Source: Companilactobacillus formosensis
GTDB taxonomy: Bacteria; Bacillota; Bacilli; Lactobacillales; Lactobacillaceae
Reading direction: 5' to 3'
DNA length: 64,000 bases
Assembly (NCBI RefSeq): GCF_005405305.1
Contig: NZ_BJDU01000007.1
Span: forward strand, 82,931 to 146,930
Under the pieces are notes generated by a model, which saw only the letters and a list, made by a program, of their open reading frames with translations, made no database searches and was not told where the DNA came from. Position 1 is the stretch's first letter, and each line of letters begins with the position of its first letter. Positions 9,300 through 19,186 of the stretch are shown piece by piece. Position numbers and translations under genes: made by a program.

Positions 9300-10259
9300 A
9301 TGACAAATTTTGTTACTGTATCGCAATTGGTAAAAGATAATGAATTAAAAGTTTATAGCGGCGAAGAGCTTCTTGAAGGTAAAAAGGTTATTACTAGTGA
9401 TATTTCTCGTCCAGGAATTGAGTTAACTGGTTACTTTGACTATTATCCTAGTGAAAGAATTCAATTATTTGGACAAACTGAATCGGCTTATTCACGTTCA
9501 ATGACAAGCAACAATCGTTATAAGGTTATGTTGGAATTATGTCGTGAAGATACGCCGGCATTGCTTATTTCTAGAAATATTCAACCTAGTAAAGAAATTT
9601 TGCAAGCGGCTAAAGAGCACAATGTACCTGTAATTGGTTCGACTTTGCCTACAACAAGACTTTCTAGTATGATTACTGAATATCTCGATGAGAAGTTAGC
9701 ACCTAGAGAATCTATTCACGGTGTTTTAGTTGATGTTTATGGTATTGGAATTCTTTTGACGGGACATTCTGGAATTGGTAAGAGTGAAACGGCTTTGGAA
9801 TTAGTTAAGAGAGGGCATCGTTTGATTGCTGATGATCGTGTCGATGTTTATCAACGTGATGAGAAGACTATCGTTGGTGAAGCTCCTAAGATTTTGAATC
9901 ACTTGCTAGAAATTCGTGGTATCGGAATTATCGATGTGATGAATCTCTTTGGTGCCGGTGCTGTTCGTTCTAAGAGTGAAATTCAATTGATCATTAACTT
10001 GGAGAATTGGTCAGCTGATAAGAATTATGATCGAATCGGAACTTTGGAAGACAAACGTACTTTCTTTGACGTTGATGTTCCTCAAATTACGGTGCCAGTT
10101 AAAGTTGGTCGTAATATTTCTATCATCATTGAAGTTGCAGCAATGAACTATCGTGCCAAGAAGATGGGCTACGATGCTACTAAGAAATTCGAGGATAATT
10201 TAGGCTTATTGATTAAAGAAAATGAAGCCAAAACAAAAAATAATGGAGAAGGTAAGTAA
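9300..10259 (+). CDS. hprK: HPr kinase/phosphorylase
   Basis: HprK phosphorylates HPr on Ser46 and reverses this in response to glycolytic intermediates and phosphate, setting CcpA-dependent carbon catabolite repression. The 319-residue protein has the P-loop GHSGIGKS at 155-162 and the family signature [19 protein letters not shown] at about 204-222. Its stop overlaps the lgt start by one base. The hprK-lgt-trxB order is typical of lactobacilli. Confidence 0.97.
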   Translation: MTNFVTVSQLVKDNELKVYSGEELLEGKKVITSDISRPGIELTGYFDYYPSERIQLFGQTESAYSRSMTSNNRYKVMLELCREDTPALLISRNIQPSKEILQAAKEHNVPVIGSTLPTTRLSSMITEYLDEKLAPRESIHGVLVDVYGIGILLTGHSGIGKSETALELVKRGHRLIADDRVDVYQRDEKTIVGEAPKILNHLLEIRGIGIIDVMNLFGAGAVRSKSEIQLIINLENWSADKNYDRIGTLEDKRTFFDVDVPQITVPVKVGRNISIIIEVAAMNYRAKKMGYDATKKFEDNLGLLIKENEAKTKNNGEGK

Positions 10260-11074
10260 TGAGTTTTGACCTATTAGCATTAAATCCAATTGCGTTTAAT
10301 CTGGGGGGATTACAAGTACATTGGTATGGAATCATCATTGCCTTAGGCGCTTTAGTGGGAGTCATTATGGCGATGCGTGAAGCCAAAAGACGTCATCTTG
10401 ATCCAGATAATATTTTGGATTTAGTCTTGTATGGGGTACCGATAGCCTTAGTGGGTGCTCGATTGTATTATGTGATTTTTGAATTGCCATTTTATCTGGC
10501 TAATCCGAGTGAAATTATTAAAATTTGGCACGGTGGAATTGCTATTTATGGCGGTTTGATTGCAGCCTTTATCGTATTATTAGTTTTGTGCAAAAAGAGA
10601 AACATTTCTCCTTGGTTAATGTTAGATATTGCAGCACCATCAGTTTTGCTTGGTCAAATTGTTGGTCGCTGGGGAAATTTCATGAATCAAGAAGCTTTTG
10701 GTGCCAAAACTAGCTTAGACTTTTTGCAATCATTGCATTTGCCACATTTCATTATTGAACAAATGTATATCAATGGAGCTTATCGCCAGCCGACATTTTT
10801 GTATGAATCGGTTGGAAATTTGATCGGTTTAGTTTTGATTTTAGTTTTGAGAAATAGAAAACACCTCTTTAAGCGCGGAGAAGTATTTTTGTCTTACTTA
10901 ATTTGGTATCCAGCTGTCCGCTTCTTTGTCGAGGGGATGCGAACTGATAGTTTGTATATTCTTCCCGGAGTTAGAGTTTCGCAAGTCTTATCATTAGTTT
11001 TATTCTTTGTCGCAATCGGATTATTCATTTATCGGCGCAAACGACAAAAACAACCTTGGTATAATGAATTGTGA
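10259..11074 (+). CDS. lgt: prolipoprotein diacylglyceryl transferase
   Basis: Lgt moves diacylglycerol from phosphatidylglycerol to the lipobox cysteine of exported lipoproteins, such as PstS in this window. The 271-residue polytopic membrane protein has about seven transmembrane segments, the H-G-G-I ([10 protein letters not shown]) region and the signature [13 protein letters not shown]. It is translationally coupled to hprK, with GGAGAAGG upstream. Confidence 0.96.
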   Translation: MSFDLLALNPIAFNLGGLQVHWYGIIIALGALVGVIMAMREAKRRHLDPDNILDLVLYGVPIALVGARLYYVIFELPFYLANPSEIIKIWHGGIAIYGGLIAAFIVLLVLCKKRNISPWLMLDIAAPSVLLGQIVGRWGNFMNQEAFGAKTSLDFLQSLHLPHFIIEQMYINGAYRQPTFLYESVGNLIGLVLILVLRNRKHLFKRGEVFLSYLIWYPAVRFFVEGMRTDSLYILPGVRVSQVLSLVLFFVAIGLFIYRRKRQKQPWYNEL

Positions 11075-11083
11075 GCAACTTAA

Positions 11084-11111
11084 TTGCCAAGTTGAAAAAT
11101 AATGGTAATAT
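11084..11111 (+). promoter_or_regulatory. candidate trxB promoter
   Basis: TTGCCA at 11084-11089 and TAATAT at 11106-11111 are 16 bases apart, upstream of the AGGAGGT ribosome binding site of trxB. Confidence 0.5.
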
Positions 11112-11139
11112 TTGTTGAGTAATAGGAGGTAATTCGACG

Positions 11140-12081
11140 ATGAAAACATATGATGTAGTAGTTATTGGTGCGGGACCTGGTGGTTTAACAGCTGCTTTAT
11201 ACGCTTCACGTGCTAATTTGTCAGTAATGATTCTTGATCGTGGTATTTATGGTGGTCAAATGAACAACACCGCCGCAATCGAAAATTATCCTGGCTTTGA
11301 TTCAATTTTAGGACCAGACTTAAGTGAAAAGATGTATAAATCATCAACTCAATTTGGAGCTGACTTTGGCTATGGTGCTGTTGAATCAGTTGAAGATAAA
11401 GGAAATGTTAAAATCATCCATACAGATGATGGCGATTATGAAACAAAGGCTTTAATTATCGCTACTGGTTCACAATACAAGAAGATTGGCGTACCTGGTG
11501 AAGAAGAATTATCAGGCCGTGGTGTTTCTTACTGTGCTGTCTGTGATGGTGCATTCTTCAAGGGACAAGACGTTGCCGTTATCGGTGGTGGCGATTCTGC
11601 CGTTGAAGAAGGTATCTATTTGACACAATTAGCTAAATCCGTAACAATTATTCACCGTCGTGATCAATTACGTGCCCAAAAGATTTTGCAAGACCGTGCA
11701 TTTAAGAACGATAAGATTAAGTTCGTTTGGAATGCTGACGTCAAGGAAATCACAAGTGAAGATGACAAGGTTTCTGGCGTACGTTACGTTGACAAGAAGA
11801 CCGGTGAAGAACACGTTGTTCCAGCTAAGGGTGCCTTTATCTATGTTGGTATCAAACCAATGACTGAACCATTCAAGGGCTTAGGCGTGCTTGATGAAGA
11901 TGGTTGGATCGATACTAATGAACACATGGAAACAAAAGTTCCTGGAATCTTTGCTGTAGGTGACGTTAGAAAGAAAGACTTGCGTCAAGTTGCTATTGCT
12001 GTTGGTGAAGGTGGTATTGCCGGACAACAAGCTTACAACTACATTCAAGAGCTTTCTGATAGTGAAGTTTCAGCTAAGTAA
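11140..12081 (+). CDS. trxB: thioredoxin-disulfide reductase
   Basis: This NADPH- and FAD-dependent enzyme keeps thioredoxin reduced. The 313-residue protein has the FAD-binding GAGPGG near residue 10, the redox-active CAVC at 132-135, the NADPH-binding GGGDSAVEE and the C-terminal FAD motif IFAVGDVR. It is preceded by its own candidate promoter and closed by a strong terminator. Confidence 0.97.
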   Translation: MKTYDVVVIGAGPGGLTAALYASRANLSVMILDRGIYGGQMNNTAAIENYPGFDSILGPDLSEKMYKSSTQFGADFGYGAVESVEDKGNVKIIHTDDGDYETKALIIATGSQYKKIGVPGEEELSGRGVSYCAVCDGAFFKGQDVAVIGGGDSAVEEGIYLTQLAKSVTIIHRRDQLRAQKILQDRAFKNDKIKFVWNADVKEITSEDDKVSGVRYVDKKTGEEHVVPAKGAFIYVGIKPMTEPFKGLGVLDEDGWIDTNEHMETKVPGIFAVGDVRKKDLRQVAIAVGEGGIAGQQAYNYIQELSDSEVSAK

Positions 12082-12103
12082 TCATTTTATAAAAATAATT
12101 GAG

Positions 12104-12147
12104 GGTTATGTAAAAGAGAATTGTTCTCTTTTACATAACCTTTTTTT
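12104..12147 (+). terminator. strong terminator after trxB
   Basis: A 17-bp perfect stem (12104-12120 with 12124-12140) has a 3-base loop and is followed by seven T. Confidence 0.92.
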
Positions 12148-12211
12148 ATTATCTGGGGCCGTAACGATTGGTTAATATTTGAAAAATAAATTTTCTAAAA
12201 GTGGTTCCATT

Positions 12212-12239
12212 TTGTACATGTTTAAACATATAGTATAAT
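12212..12239 (+). promoter_or_regulatory. promoter of the XRE gene with embedded palindromic operator
   Basis: TTGTAC (12212-12217) and TATAAT (12234-12239) are 16 bases apart. The spacer contains the perfect 12-base palindrome ATGTTTAAACAT (12218-12229). A repressor bound there would block RNA polymerase, so autoregulation by the adjacent XRE protein is likely but inferred. Confidence 0.65.
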
Positions 12240-12267
12240 GTGTATAAAAAGATAGGAAGTGATTCTT

Positions 12268-12522
12268 ATGCGTGAAGTAGTAAATAATAATATGGATCGT
12301 CTGATGAATGAATCCGGTTTTAATATTGCAAAAAACTTGAAAATCCTTAGAAGAGAAAAAAATGTTACTCAAAAGGAAGTTGCTCAACATTTAAATATTG
12401 ATGTCACAACCTTATCTCACTATGAAACTGGTATTAGAATGCCAGATATTGATACTTTGATTGCTTTGGCTAGATACTATAATACGGATATCAACAGGAT
12501 CATCAGTAGTGAAGCTTACTAA
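12268..12522 (+). CDS. small XRE-family transcriptional regulator
   Basis: This 84-residue protein is essentially one helix-turn-helix domain (about residues 18-78: IAKNLKILRREKNVTQKEVAQ, then TTLSHYETGIRMPD). It has no sensor or protease domain. The start at ATG 12268 is chosen for AGGAAG 8 bases upstream; a GTG at 12259 is in frame but overlaps that site. It is monocistronic, between trxB and pgm. Target genes are unknown, and its own promoter contains a palindrome. It resembles repressor-type single-domain regulators. Confidence 0.85.
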   Translation: MREVVNNNMDRLMNESGFNIAKNLKILRREKNVTQKEVAQHLNIDVTTLSHYETGIRMPDIDTLIALARYYNTDINRIISSEAY

Positions 12523-12612
12523 TTTGTAAATTTGATACACAATTTTAAGTCTCTTTTAAATTTTTATTGTTAAAGTTGTGTAAATCAAATTTTAATAGTA
12601 CTTTAGGATTGC

Positions 12613-12618
12613 TATAAT
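12613..12618 (+). promoter_or_regulatory. -10 element of the pgm promoter
   Basis: TATAAT lies about 36 bases before the pgm start. The -35 region (TTTAAT at 12591-12596) is weak. Confidence 0.4.
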
Positions 12619-12654
12619 AGCTGTAGGTACTTACAAATTAGGAGGACGAAGTTA

Positions 12655-14373
12655 ATGTCTTGGCAAGATAATATGCAACAATGGCTCGACTATAAAGATT
12701 TAGATCCAGATATGAAACAGCAACTCAATGAGATGAAGAATGACTCAGAAGTAGCTGAAGAAGCTTTCTATGAACCTATGGAGTTCGGTACGGCTGGTAT
12801 GCGTGGTTTGATTGGACCTGGTATCAACCGCATGAATATTTATACAGTTCGTCAAGCTACTGAAGGACTAGCATCATTTATGGATACTTTGGACGAAAAA
12901 GTGAAGGCTCAAGGTGTAGCAATTAGTTATGATTCTCGTTACTATTCACAAGATTTTGCTTACGAATCAGCTAAAGTTTTGGGTGTTCACGGAATCCGCA
13001 GTTACGTCTTTGATAGTTTGAGACCAACACCTGAGTTATCTTTTGCTGTAAGAAGCTTGCACACTTATGCAGGAATTATGATTACAGCAAGCCACAATCC
13101 TAAGCAATACAATGGTTTCAAAATTTATGGTCCAGATGGTGGACAAATGCCTCCAGCTGAATCTGATAATATTACTAGTTTTGCTCGTAAAGCTAGCGAC
13201 CTCTTTAGTATCAAAGTTATGTCAGTACCTCAATTGCGTGCTAACAAATTGTTGACTTTGATTGGTGAAGATGTCGACTTGAATTATATGAAGAATCTTG
13301 AGACAGTTATCGTAAATCCAAAGTTGATTGAAGATATTGGTGATAAGATGAAATTCGTCTACTCGCCACTTCATGGAACAGGTAAGATGATTGCTCCAAG
13401 AATCTTCCAAAAACTAGGTTTTAAGAATTTTAATATGGTAACAGAACAAGCCATCCTTGATCCAGAGTTTGCGACAACACCATTCCCTAATCCGGAATTT
13501 GCCCAAACTTTTGATTTGGCTATCGAACGTGGTAAGAAGATTGGTGCTAATATTTTAATTGCGACTGATCCTGATGCTGATCGTTTAGGAGCCGCAGTAA
13601 GACAACCGGATGGTTCTTATAAATTAATGACTGGTAATCAAATTGCTTCAGTTCTATTGAACTATCTCTTGATGGCTAAGAAGGATTTGAAGGAATTACC
13701 AGCTAACGGAGCAGTTGTTAAATCAATCGTATCTTCAGAATTGGCTACAGCAATTGCTAATAAATATGACGTTAAGATGTTTGATGTTTTGACAGGATTC
13801 AAATATATTGCTGAAACAATCGAACAATTTGAAAAAACTAATAGCCATGAATTCCTCTTTGGCTTTGAAGAAAGTTACGGTTATCTAGTTAAGCCTTTCG
13901 TTCGTGATAAGGATGCCATGCAATCAACTTTGCTACTAGCTGAAGCAGCTGCTTATTATGAATCAGAAGGTAAGACAATCTATGATGCTCTAGAAGACCT
14001 TTACAAAGAATTTGGTTATTATCGTGAAAAGACTATTTCCAAGACATTTGAAGGTATTTCTGGAAAAGACAAGATGGCTCAAATCATGAAGACACTTCGT
14101 GAAGAAGGAATTGAGTCAATCAATGGCGTTAAAGTAGTTGAATCAATCGATTATTTGAATGACACTGATGTCACCGCTGGTGGTACTAAAGAAACTGGTC
14201 TACCAAAGGCCAACGTTTTGAAATACGTTCTAGCTGATGACACTTGGGTTGCCGCTAGACCATCAGGAACTGAACCTAAGATGAAATTTTACATTGGCGT
14301 TAAGAGTGACACTGAAGATGGTGCTGCTAAGAAACTAGCCGAATTTGCTAAAGAAATTGAAGGCTGGGAATAA
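12655..14373 (+). CDS. pgcA: phosphoglucomutase / phosphomannomutase family
   Basis: This alpha-D-phosphohexomutase interconverts glucose-6-phosphate and glucose-1-phosphate, feeding UDP-glucose for glycolipid and wall polymers. The 572-residue protein has the phosphoserine loop TASHNPKQYNG (serine near residue 146), the metal-binding loop DPDADRLG, the sugar-binding GFEESYG and the phosphate-binding RPSGTEPK. UDP-glucose from this route would supply LafA/LafB encoded later in the window. AGGAGG is well placed. It is monocistronic with a strong terminator. Confidence 0.93.
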   Translation: MSWQDNMQQWLDYKDLDPDMKQQLNEMKNDSEVAEEAFYEPMEFGTAGMRGLIGPGINRMNIYTVRQATEGLASFMDTLDEKVKAQGVAISYDSRYYSQDFAYESAKVLGVHGIRSYVFDSLRPTPELSFAVRSLHTYAGIMITASHNPKQYNGFKIYGPDGGQMPPAESDNITSFARKASDLFSIKVMSVPQLRANKLLTLIGEDVDLNYMKNLETVIVNPKLIEDIGDKMKFVYSPLHGTGKMIAPRIFQKLGFKNFNMVTEQAILDPEFATTPFPNPEFAQTFDLAIERGKKIGANILIATDPDADRLGAAVRQPDGSYKLMTGNQIASVLLNYLLMAKKDLKELPANGAVVKSIVSSELATAIANKYDVKMFDVLTGFKYIAETIEQFEKTNSHEFLFGFEESYGYLVKPFVRDKDAMQSTLLLAEAAAYYESEGKTIYDALEDLYKEFGYYREKTISKTFEGISGKDKMAQIMKTLREEGIESINGVKVVESIDYLNDTDVTAGGTKETGLPKANVLKYVLADDTWVAARPSGTEPKMKFYIGVKSDTEDGAAKKLAEFAKEIEGWE

Positions 14374-14379
14374 AAAATT

Positions 14380-14422
14380 AGACCTTGTTAGGAAAGGCAT
14401 AATCCTAATAAGGTCTTTTTTT
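14380..14422 (+). terminator. terminator after pgm
   Basis: A 14-base stem (14380-14393 with 14403-14416, near perfect) is followed by seven T. Confidence 0.9.
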
Positions 14423-14436
14423 GTTGCTTTTACCAC

Positions 14437-14466
14437 GTTACAGTCACTATCCAATTGCGATATAAT
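14437..14466 (+). promoter_or_regulatory. candidate promoter of the phosphodiesterase gene
   Basis: GTTACA (14437-14442) and a perfect TATAAT (14461-14466) are 18 bases apart, 34 bases before the TTG start. Confidence 0.5.
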
Positions 14467-14500
14467 ATTTTCATGTACTTTGTGAAAAGGGGAAATCAAA

Positions 14501-15793
14501 TTGTCTACAAATCAACATTTAGTAATTATTTCGTTAGATTCATTGGGTTTTAACGATATTAATGAACATCAATCAGAACTTCCAACATTGAACAAATTAG
14601 TTAATGGAGGAACTTGGGTCAAAGAAGTCAGTGGAATTTATCCGACTTTGACTTATCCTTCGCATACAACTATCATCACCGGTCAATATCCAAATGTTCA
14701 TGGAATAGTTAATAACACCAAGATCCAAACGACACGTCGTTCCCCAGATTGGTACTGGTATCAAAAAGACGTTCAAGTACCGACACTTTACGATTTAGCA
14801 CATAAAAATAAAATGAAAACGGCGGCTTTTTTGTGGCCAGTAACTGCTGGTAGTAAAATCACTTACAATTTGGCAGAAATTTTTCCTAACCGAATTTGGA
14901 CGAATCAAGTTTTAGTATCTTTGAGAGCTAGTTCACCTTTATTTATTTTGGAAATGAACAAAAAGTACGGTAAATTAAGAAATGGCATCGAACAACCGCA
15001 ATTGGATGAATTTATTACAGCTTGTGCCGTCGATACGATTAAAAATAAGAAACCGAATCTGACGCTTTTGCATCTTGTAGATATGGATAGTATGCGTCAC
15101 CGTTATGGCGTTCGCTCTGATGAAGCTATGGAAGCCTTACATCGACTTGATAAACACGTTAAGCAAGTAGTTGATGCTACCAAAGAAGCGGGAACTTTTG
15201 GCGATACTAATTTCGTAATATTGGGTGACCATTATCAAATTAACGTTGATAAAATGATTCATTTGAACACATTATTTGCTAAACGTGGTTGGTTAACGGG
15301 TAATCCTGATCAAACAATTAGAAAAGATTGGTCAGTGTTAGCAAAGACTTGTGACGGGTCCACATATATTTATACAAAGGACTTCAGTCAGATTAAACGT
15401 CTACGGGAAGTTATTTCTGGAGTAGAAGGTGTCGAACGAATTTATTCTAATGAAGAAGCTATTGCTCGTGGAGCTGATCCTAAATGTACGCTGATGGTTG
15501 AGGCCAAAGCTGGTTATTATTTCACTGACGAGGGTAGTCGTTCAAATGTTGTGGAAAAGGTTATGCCAGAAATGATGGGACATCCTGACCGTTATCAAGG
15601 GGTTCACGGTTATGATCCACAAAAACCAGGCTATAAGACAACAATTATCTTTAACGGACCAATGGTCAAAGAAAATCAAACGATTGATGGTGCTAAATTA
15701 GTTGACGAAGCACCAACTTTTGCTAAATTATTAGGGCTAAAGTTCCCTGAACCATTGGCTGGAAGTGCTATCGAGGGTATTTTTAAAGATTAG
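14501..15793 (+). CDS. nucleotide pyrophosphatase/phosphodiesterase (alkaline phosphatase superfamily)
   Basis: This 430-residue metal-dependent phosphodiesterase has D13 in IISLDSLG, the nucleophile motif PTLTYPSH (T51 by comparison with NPP enzymes), VDMDSMRHRYG and GDH for metal binding. There is no signal peptide or transmembrane segment, so it is probably cytoplasmic, which is unusual for this family. It starts at TTG with AAAGGGG upstream. The next gene, a UMF1-type transporter, begins 14 bases after the stop and probably shares the transcript. The substrate is unknown; a phosphodiester or nucleotide released by the transporter's cargo is possible. Confidence 0.85.
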   Translation: MSTNQHLVIISLDSLGFNDINEHQSELPTLNKLVNGGTWVKEVSGIYPTLTYPSHTTIITGQYPNVHGIVNNTKIQTTRRSPDWYWYQKDVQVPTLYDLAHKNKMKTAAFLWPVTAGSKITYNLAEIFPNRIWTNQVLVSLRASSPLFILEMNKKYGKLRNGIEQPQLDEFITACAVDTIKNKKPNLTLLHLVDMDSMRHRYGVRSDEAMEALHRLDKHVKQVVDATKEAGTFGDTNFVILGDHYQINVDKMIHLNTLFAKRGWLTGNPDQTIRKDWSVLAKTCDGSTYIYTKDFSQIKRLREVISGVEGVERIYSNEEAIARGADPKCTLMVEAKAGYYFTDEGSRSNVVEKVMPEMMGHPDRYQGVHGYDPQKPGYKTTIIFNGPMVKENQTIDGAKLVDEAPTFAKLLGLKFPEPLAGSAIEGIFKD

Positions 15794-15807
15794 AATTGAG
15801 GGAATTT

Positions 15808-17049
15808 ATGAGATTCAATAAAAAACAATGGAGTTGGATTTTTTATGACTGGGCTAACTCAGGTTATGGAATTATTGTTACCACAGCAGTTTTGCCAGTT
15901 TATTTCAAATCGGTAGCTCAAAATTCAGGAGTATCACAAGCTAATGCGACGGCATTTTGGGGTTATGCTAATAGTTTTGGAACCTTGATAGTTTCCATTT
16001 TGGCACCCGTTTTAGGTGCATTAGCTGACTATCCACATCACAAAAAGAAATTATTGACTAGTTTTTCATTCTTAGGGATTTTAATGACATTTGGATTGGC
16101 ATTATTACCACCTAATCAATGGCAAATGTTATTGGCTGTGTATATCCTGTCGATAATTGGATATTCGGCGGGAAATTTATTTTATGATAGTTTTTTGACC
16201 GACGTGGCTGATAATTCACGAATGGATTCACTTTCGTCAAATGGCTATGCTTATGGTTATTTGGGTGGTGTTTTAGCTTTTATATTGTTCTTAGTTTTAC
16301 AGTTGACGAGTGGTTTTGGAATGCTGTCTAGTTATGGTGTTGCTCGTTGGAGTTTCTTCTTGGCAGCAATTTGGTGGTTGATATTCTTCATTCCGCTATT
16401 GAAAAATGTTCAACAAGTTTATTCATTGCCAGAAAATCCTCATCCAATTACTTCAAGTTTTAAACGTGTTTGGGAAACAGTGACGCATTTACGTAAATAC
16501 AAGGCAGCTGCTTGGTTCTTAGTAGCGTATTTCTTCTATATTGACGGGGTTGATACGATTTTTACGATGGCTACATCAATTGGGATGGATATGGGAATTA
16601 CCACGACGACCTTGATGTTAGTTTTGTTAGTTGTCCAATTAGTCGCTTTTCCATTCTCCATTTTGTATGGTTGGATAGCTAATCATTTTTCTGCTCGTAA
16701 AGGAATTTTATTAGCAATTATTCTGTATTTTGGAATTTGCTTGTACGCTTTAAAGCTAGAAACAGCAAAGGATTTTTGGATTTTAGCTGTTCTAGTAGGA
16801 ACTAGTCAAGGTGGTATTCAAGCTTTGAGTAGGTCTTATTTTGGTAAATTGATTCCGAAAGATTCCGGTAGTGAATTCTTTGGATTTTATAATATTTTAG
16901 GTAAATTTTCGGCTGTTTTGGGACCAGTCTTAGTTGGTATCGTGACGCAAATTACTGGTAAATCAACGATTGGAGCTGCTTCATTGAGTGTCTTGTTCTT
17001 AGTTGGTTTAGCAATTTTTATGATGTTGCCACGACTGACAAAGGAATAA
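15808..17049 (+). CDS. MFS transporter, UMF1 (Atg22-like) family
   Basis: This 413-residue transporter has about 12 transmembrane segments. The family hallmark at the N-terminus is WSWIFYDWANSGYG; the second half has GTSQGGIQALSRSYFGKLIP. Start ATG 15808 has TTGAGGGA upstream; a TTG at 15796 is in frame but overlaps that site. Atg22 relatives export amino acids from the yeast vacuole, but bacterial substrates are largely unknown. Its tight pairing with the phosphodiesterase gene suggests linked function. Confidence 0.85.
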   Translation: MRFNKKQWSWIFYDWANSGYGIIVTTAVLPVYFKSVAQNSGVSQANATAFWGYANSFGTLIVSILAPVLGALADYPHHKKKLLTSFSFLGILMTFGLALLPPNQWQMLLAVYILSIIGYSAGNLFYDSFLTDVADNSRMDSLSSNGYAYGYLGGVLAFILFLVLQLTSGFGMLSSYGVARWSFFLAAIWWLIFFIPLLKNVQQVYSLPENPHPITSSFKRVWETVTHLRKYKAAAWFLVAYFFYIDGVDTIFTMATSIGMDMGITTTTLMLVLLVVQLVAFPFSILYGWIANHFSARKGILLAIILYFGICLYALKLETAKDFWILAVLVGTSQGGIQALSRSYFGKLIPKDSGSEFFGFYNILGKFSAVLGPVLVGIVTQITGKSTIGAASLSVLFLVGLAIFMMLPRLTKE

Positions 17050-17061
17050 GTAAATCTATGG

Positions 17062-17087
17062 CGAAAATATGTTCGCTATGGTACTAT
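17062..17087 (+). promoter_or_regulatory. LexA (SOS) box and extended -10 promoter for uvrBA
   Basis: CGAAAATATGTTCG (17062-17075) differs at one base from the Gram-positive SOS consensus CGAACATATGTTCG. An extended -10, TGG followed by TACTAT (17079-17087), lies just downstream, so bound LexA would cover the -35 region. The gene served is uvrB, a standard SOS gene. The site is seen; repression is inferred from the family. Confidence 0.75.
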
Positions 17088-17116
17088 AGAGCCAGCGAAA
17101 TATGCCTGACATTAAT

Positions 17117-17152
17117 TACATCTAATTCATGTGCGAGTTAGATGTATTTTTT
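17117..17152 (+). terminator. terminator-like hairpin in the uvrB leader
   Basis: A 12-bp stem (17117-17128 with 17135-17146, one G-T pair) has a 6-base loop and is followed by six T. It lies between the LexA-box promoter and uvrB, with no further promoter visible before the start codon. It may end UMF1 transcripts, but uvrB transcripts must also pass it. Confidence 0.75.
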
Positions 17153-17174
17153 AGCTTAAAGGGGGACTGACGGC

Positions 17175-19181
17175 GTGATAGATAGAGTTACTGATAATAA
17201 ATTTGATTTGGTCTCAAAGTATTCTCCAGCTGGAGATCAGGGCCAAGCAATTGACACTATCACTAAAGATTTTCAAAAAGGCGATAAAGAAGTCATTTTG
17301 GAAGGTGCTACTGGTACTGGTAAAACTTTCACAATGGCCAATGTTATTAAAAATCTCAATAAACCAACGTTAATTATTTCTCATAATAAGACTTTAGCTG
17401 GTCAACTTTATGGTGAAATGAAGGAATTTTTCCCACACAATGCGGTGGAATATTTTGTCAGCTATTATGATTACTATCAACCCGAAGCTTATGTACCATC
17501 TAGTGATACATATATTGAAAAGGATTCTAGTATCAACGATGAAATTGATAAATTGCGTCACTCGGCAACTAGTTCATTACTAGAGCGTAATGATGTTATT
17601 GTGGTTGCTTCGGTATCTTGTATTTTTGGATTAGGTGATCCACGAGAATACGCTGACAGTATTATTTCTTTACGTGTTGGGCAAGAGATTGCTCGCGATG
17701 AATTGTTAGAAGAATTAGTCGAAAATCAATTTGAAAGAAATGACATCGATTTCCAACGTGGTAGATTCAGAGTTCGTGGAGATGTTGTGGATATCTTCCC
17801 AGCTTCACGTGACGATAATGCTATTCGTGTGGAATTTTTTGGTGATGAAATTGATCGAATCATCGAAATGGATGCCTTAACTGGTGAAGTTAAAGGTCAA
17901 ATGGATCATATCGGGATTTTCCCTGCTACGCACTTTATGATCAGTGATTCTAAGATGGAAGAAGCTCTCAAACGCATCAAAGATGAAATGGATCAACAAG
18001 TAGCTAAATTTACTAAAGAAGGTAAGTTGCTCGAAGCTCAACGTATCAAGCAAAGAACAGAATATGACATCGAAATGATGCGTGAAATGGGTTATACTTC
18101 CGGAATTGAGAATTACTCACGTCATATGGAAGGTCGTGCAGAGGGTGAACCTCCATTTACGTTGCTTGATTTCTTCCCTAAGGATTTCAATATCATGATT
18201 GATGAATCACACGTTACTATGCCTCAGATTCGTGGGATGTACAATGGTGATCGAGCTAGAAAGCAGCAATTGGTTGATTATGGTTTTCGTTTGCCTAGTG
18301 CTTTGGATAACCGTCCACTTAAACTAGAAGAATTTGAGACACATGTTAATCGAATCCTTTATGTTTCAGCTACACCTGGCCCTTATGAACTGGAGAGAAC
18401 TGATCATCGAGCTGAACAAATTATCCGTCCAACTGGTTTGTTGGATCCTAAAATTGAAGTCCGTCCAATTATGGGTCAAATCGATGATTTAGTAGCTGAA
18501 ATAAATGATCGTGTGGCTAAACATGAGAGAGTCTTCGTTACAACTTTAACGAAGAAGATGGCTGAGGATTTAACTGATTACTTCAAGGATTTAGGTATCA
18601 AGGTCAGATACTTGCACAGTGATATTAAGACTTTGGAAAGATCGAAGATCATTCGTGACTTACGTTTAGGTAAGTTCGATGTCTTGATTGGTATCAACTT
18701 GTTACGTGAAGGTATCGATGTGCCAGAAGTTTCCTTAATTGCGATTTTGGATGCTGACAAGGAAGGCTTCTTGCGGGCTGAACGTTCACTAGTTCAAATT
18801 ATTGGCCGTGCTTCAAGAAATGAACATGGTAAAGTTATCATGTATGCTGATTCCATTACTGATTCTATGCGTGGAGCAATTGATGCCACAGCCCGTCGTC
18901 GTAGACTACAAGAGAAGTTCAATGAAGAGCATGGTATTACTCCAAAAACAATTGTTAAACCTATCAGAGATGCTATTTCAATGTTCCAGAAAGTCGATAA
19001 TACTTCTTCTGAGACAGAAAAAATCGATGATGATATTGACTTTAAGGATATGAGTAAGAAGGAACAAGCAGAGCTCCTTGCCAATCTAAAGGAGCAAATG
19101 GAGTCAGCTGCTAAGAAGCTCGACTTTGAAGCCGCAGCTAATTTACGTGACACGATTTTAGAGTTAAAGGCGGAAATGTAA
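17175..19181 (+). CDS. uvrB: excinuclease ABC subunit B
   Basis: UvrB is the damage-verifying helicase-like subunit of nucleotide excision repair; it is loaded by UvrA and recruits UvrC. The 668-residue protein has Walker A GATGTGKT, the beta-hairpin region around [15 protein letters not shown], helicase motifs through ATPGPYE and QIIGRASR, and a C-terminal UVR motif (about 627-662) that contacts UvrC. GTG 17175 is the start, 9 bases after AAAGGGGG. uvrA follows after five bases. Confidence 0.97.
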   Translation: MIDRVTDNKFDLVSKYSPAGDQGQAIDTITKDFQKGDKEVILEGATGTGKTFTMANVIKNLNKPTLIISHNKTLAGQLYGEMKEFFPHNAVEYFVSYYDYYQPEAYVPSSDTYIEKDSSINDEIDKLRHSATSSLLERNDVIVVASVSCIFGLGDPREYADSIISLRVGQEIARDELLEELVENQFERNDIDFQRGRFRVRGDVVDIFPASRDDNAIRVEFFGDEIDRIIEMDALTGEVKGQMDHIGIFPATHFMISDSKMEEALKRIKDEMDQQVAKFTKEGKLLEAQRIKQRTEYDIEMMREMGYTSGIENYSRHMEGRAEGEPPFTLLDFFPKDFNIMIDESHVTMPQIRGMYNGDRARKQQLVDYGFRLPSALDNRPLKLEEFETHVNRILYVSATPGPYELERTDHRAEQIIRPTGLLDPKIEVRPIMGQIDDLVAEINDRVAKHERVFVTTLTKKMAEDLTDYFKDLGIKVRYLHSDIKTLERSKIIRDLRLGKFDVLIGINLLREGIDVPEVSLIAILDADKEGFLRAERSLVQIIGRASRNEHGKVIMYADSITDSMRGAIDATARRRRLQEKFNEEHGITPKTIVKPIRDAISMFQKVDNTSSETEKIDDDIDFKDMSKKEQAELLANLKEQMESAAKKLDFEAAANLRDTILELKAEM

Positions 19182-19186
19182 TTAAT

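Noticed and set aside
18794..19153. 119-codon minus-strand ORF inside uvrB
   Set aside because: It has no domain or ribosome binding site and lies wholly within a conserved gene.
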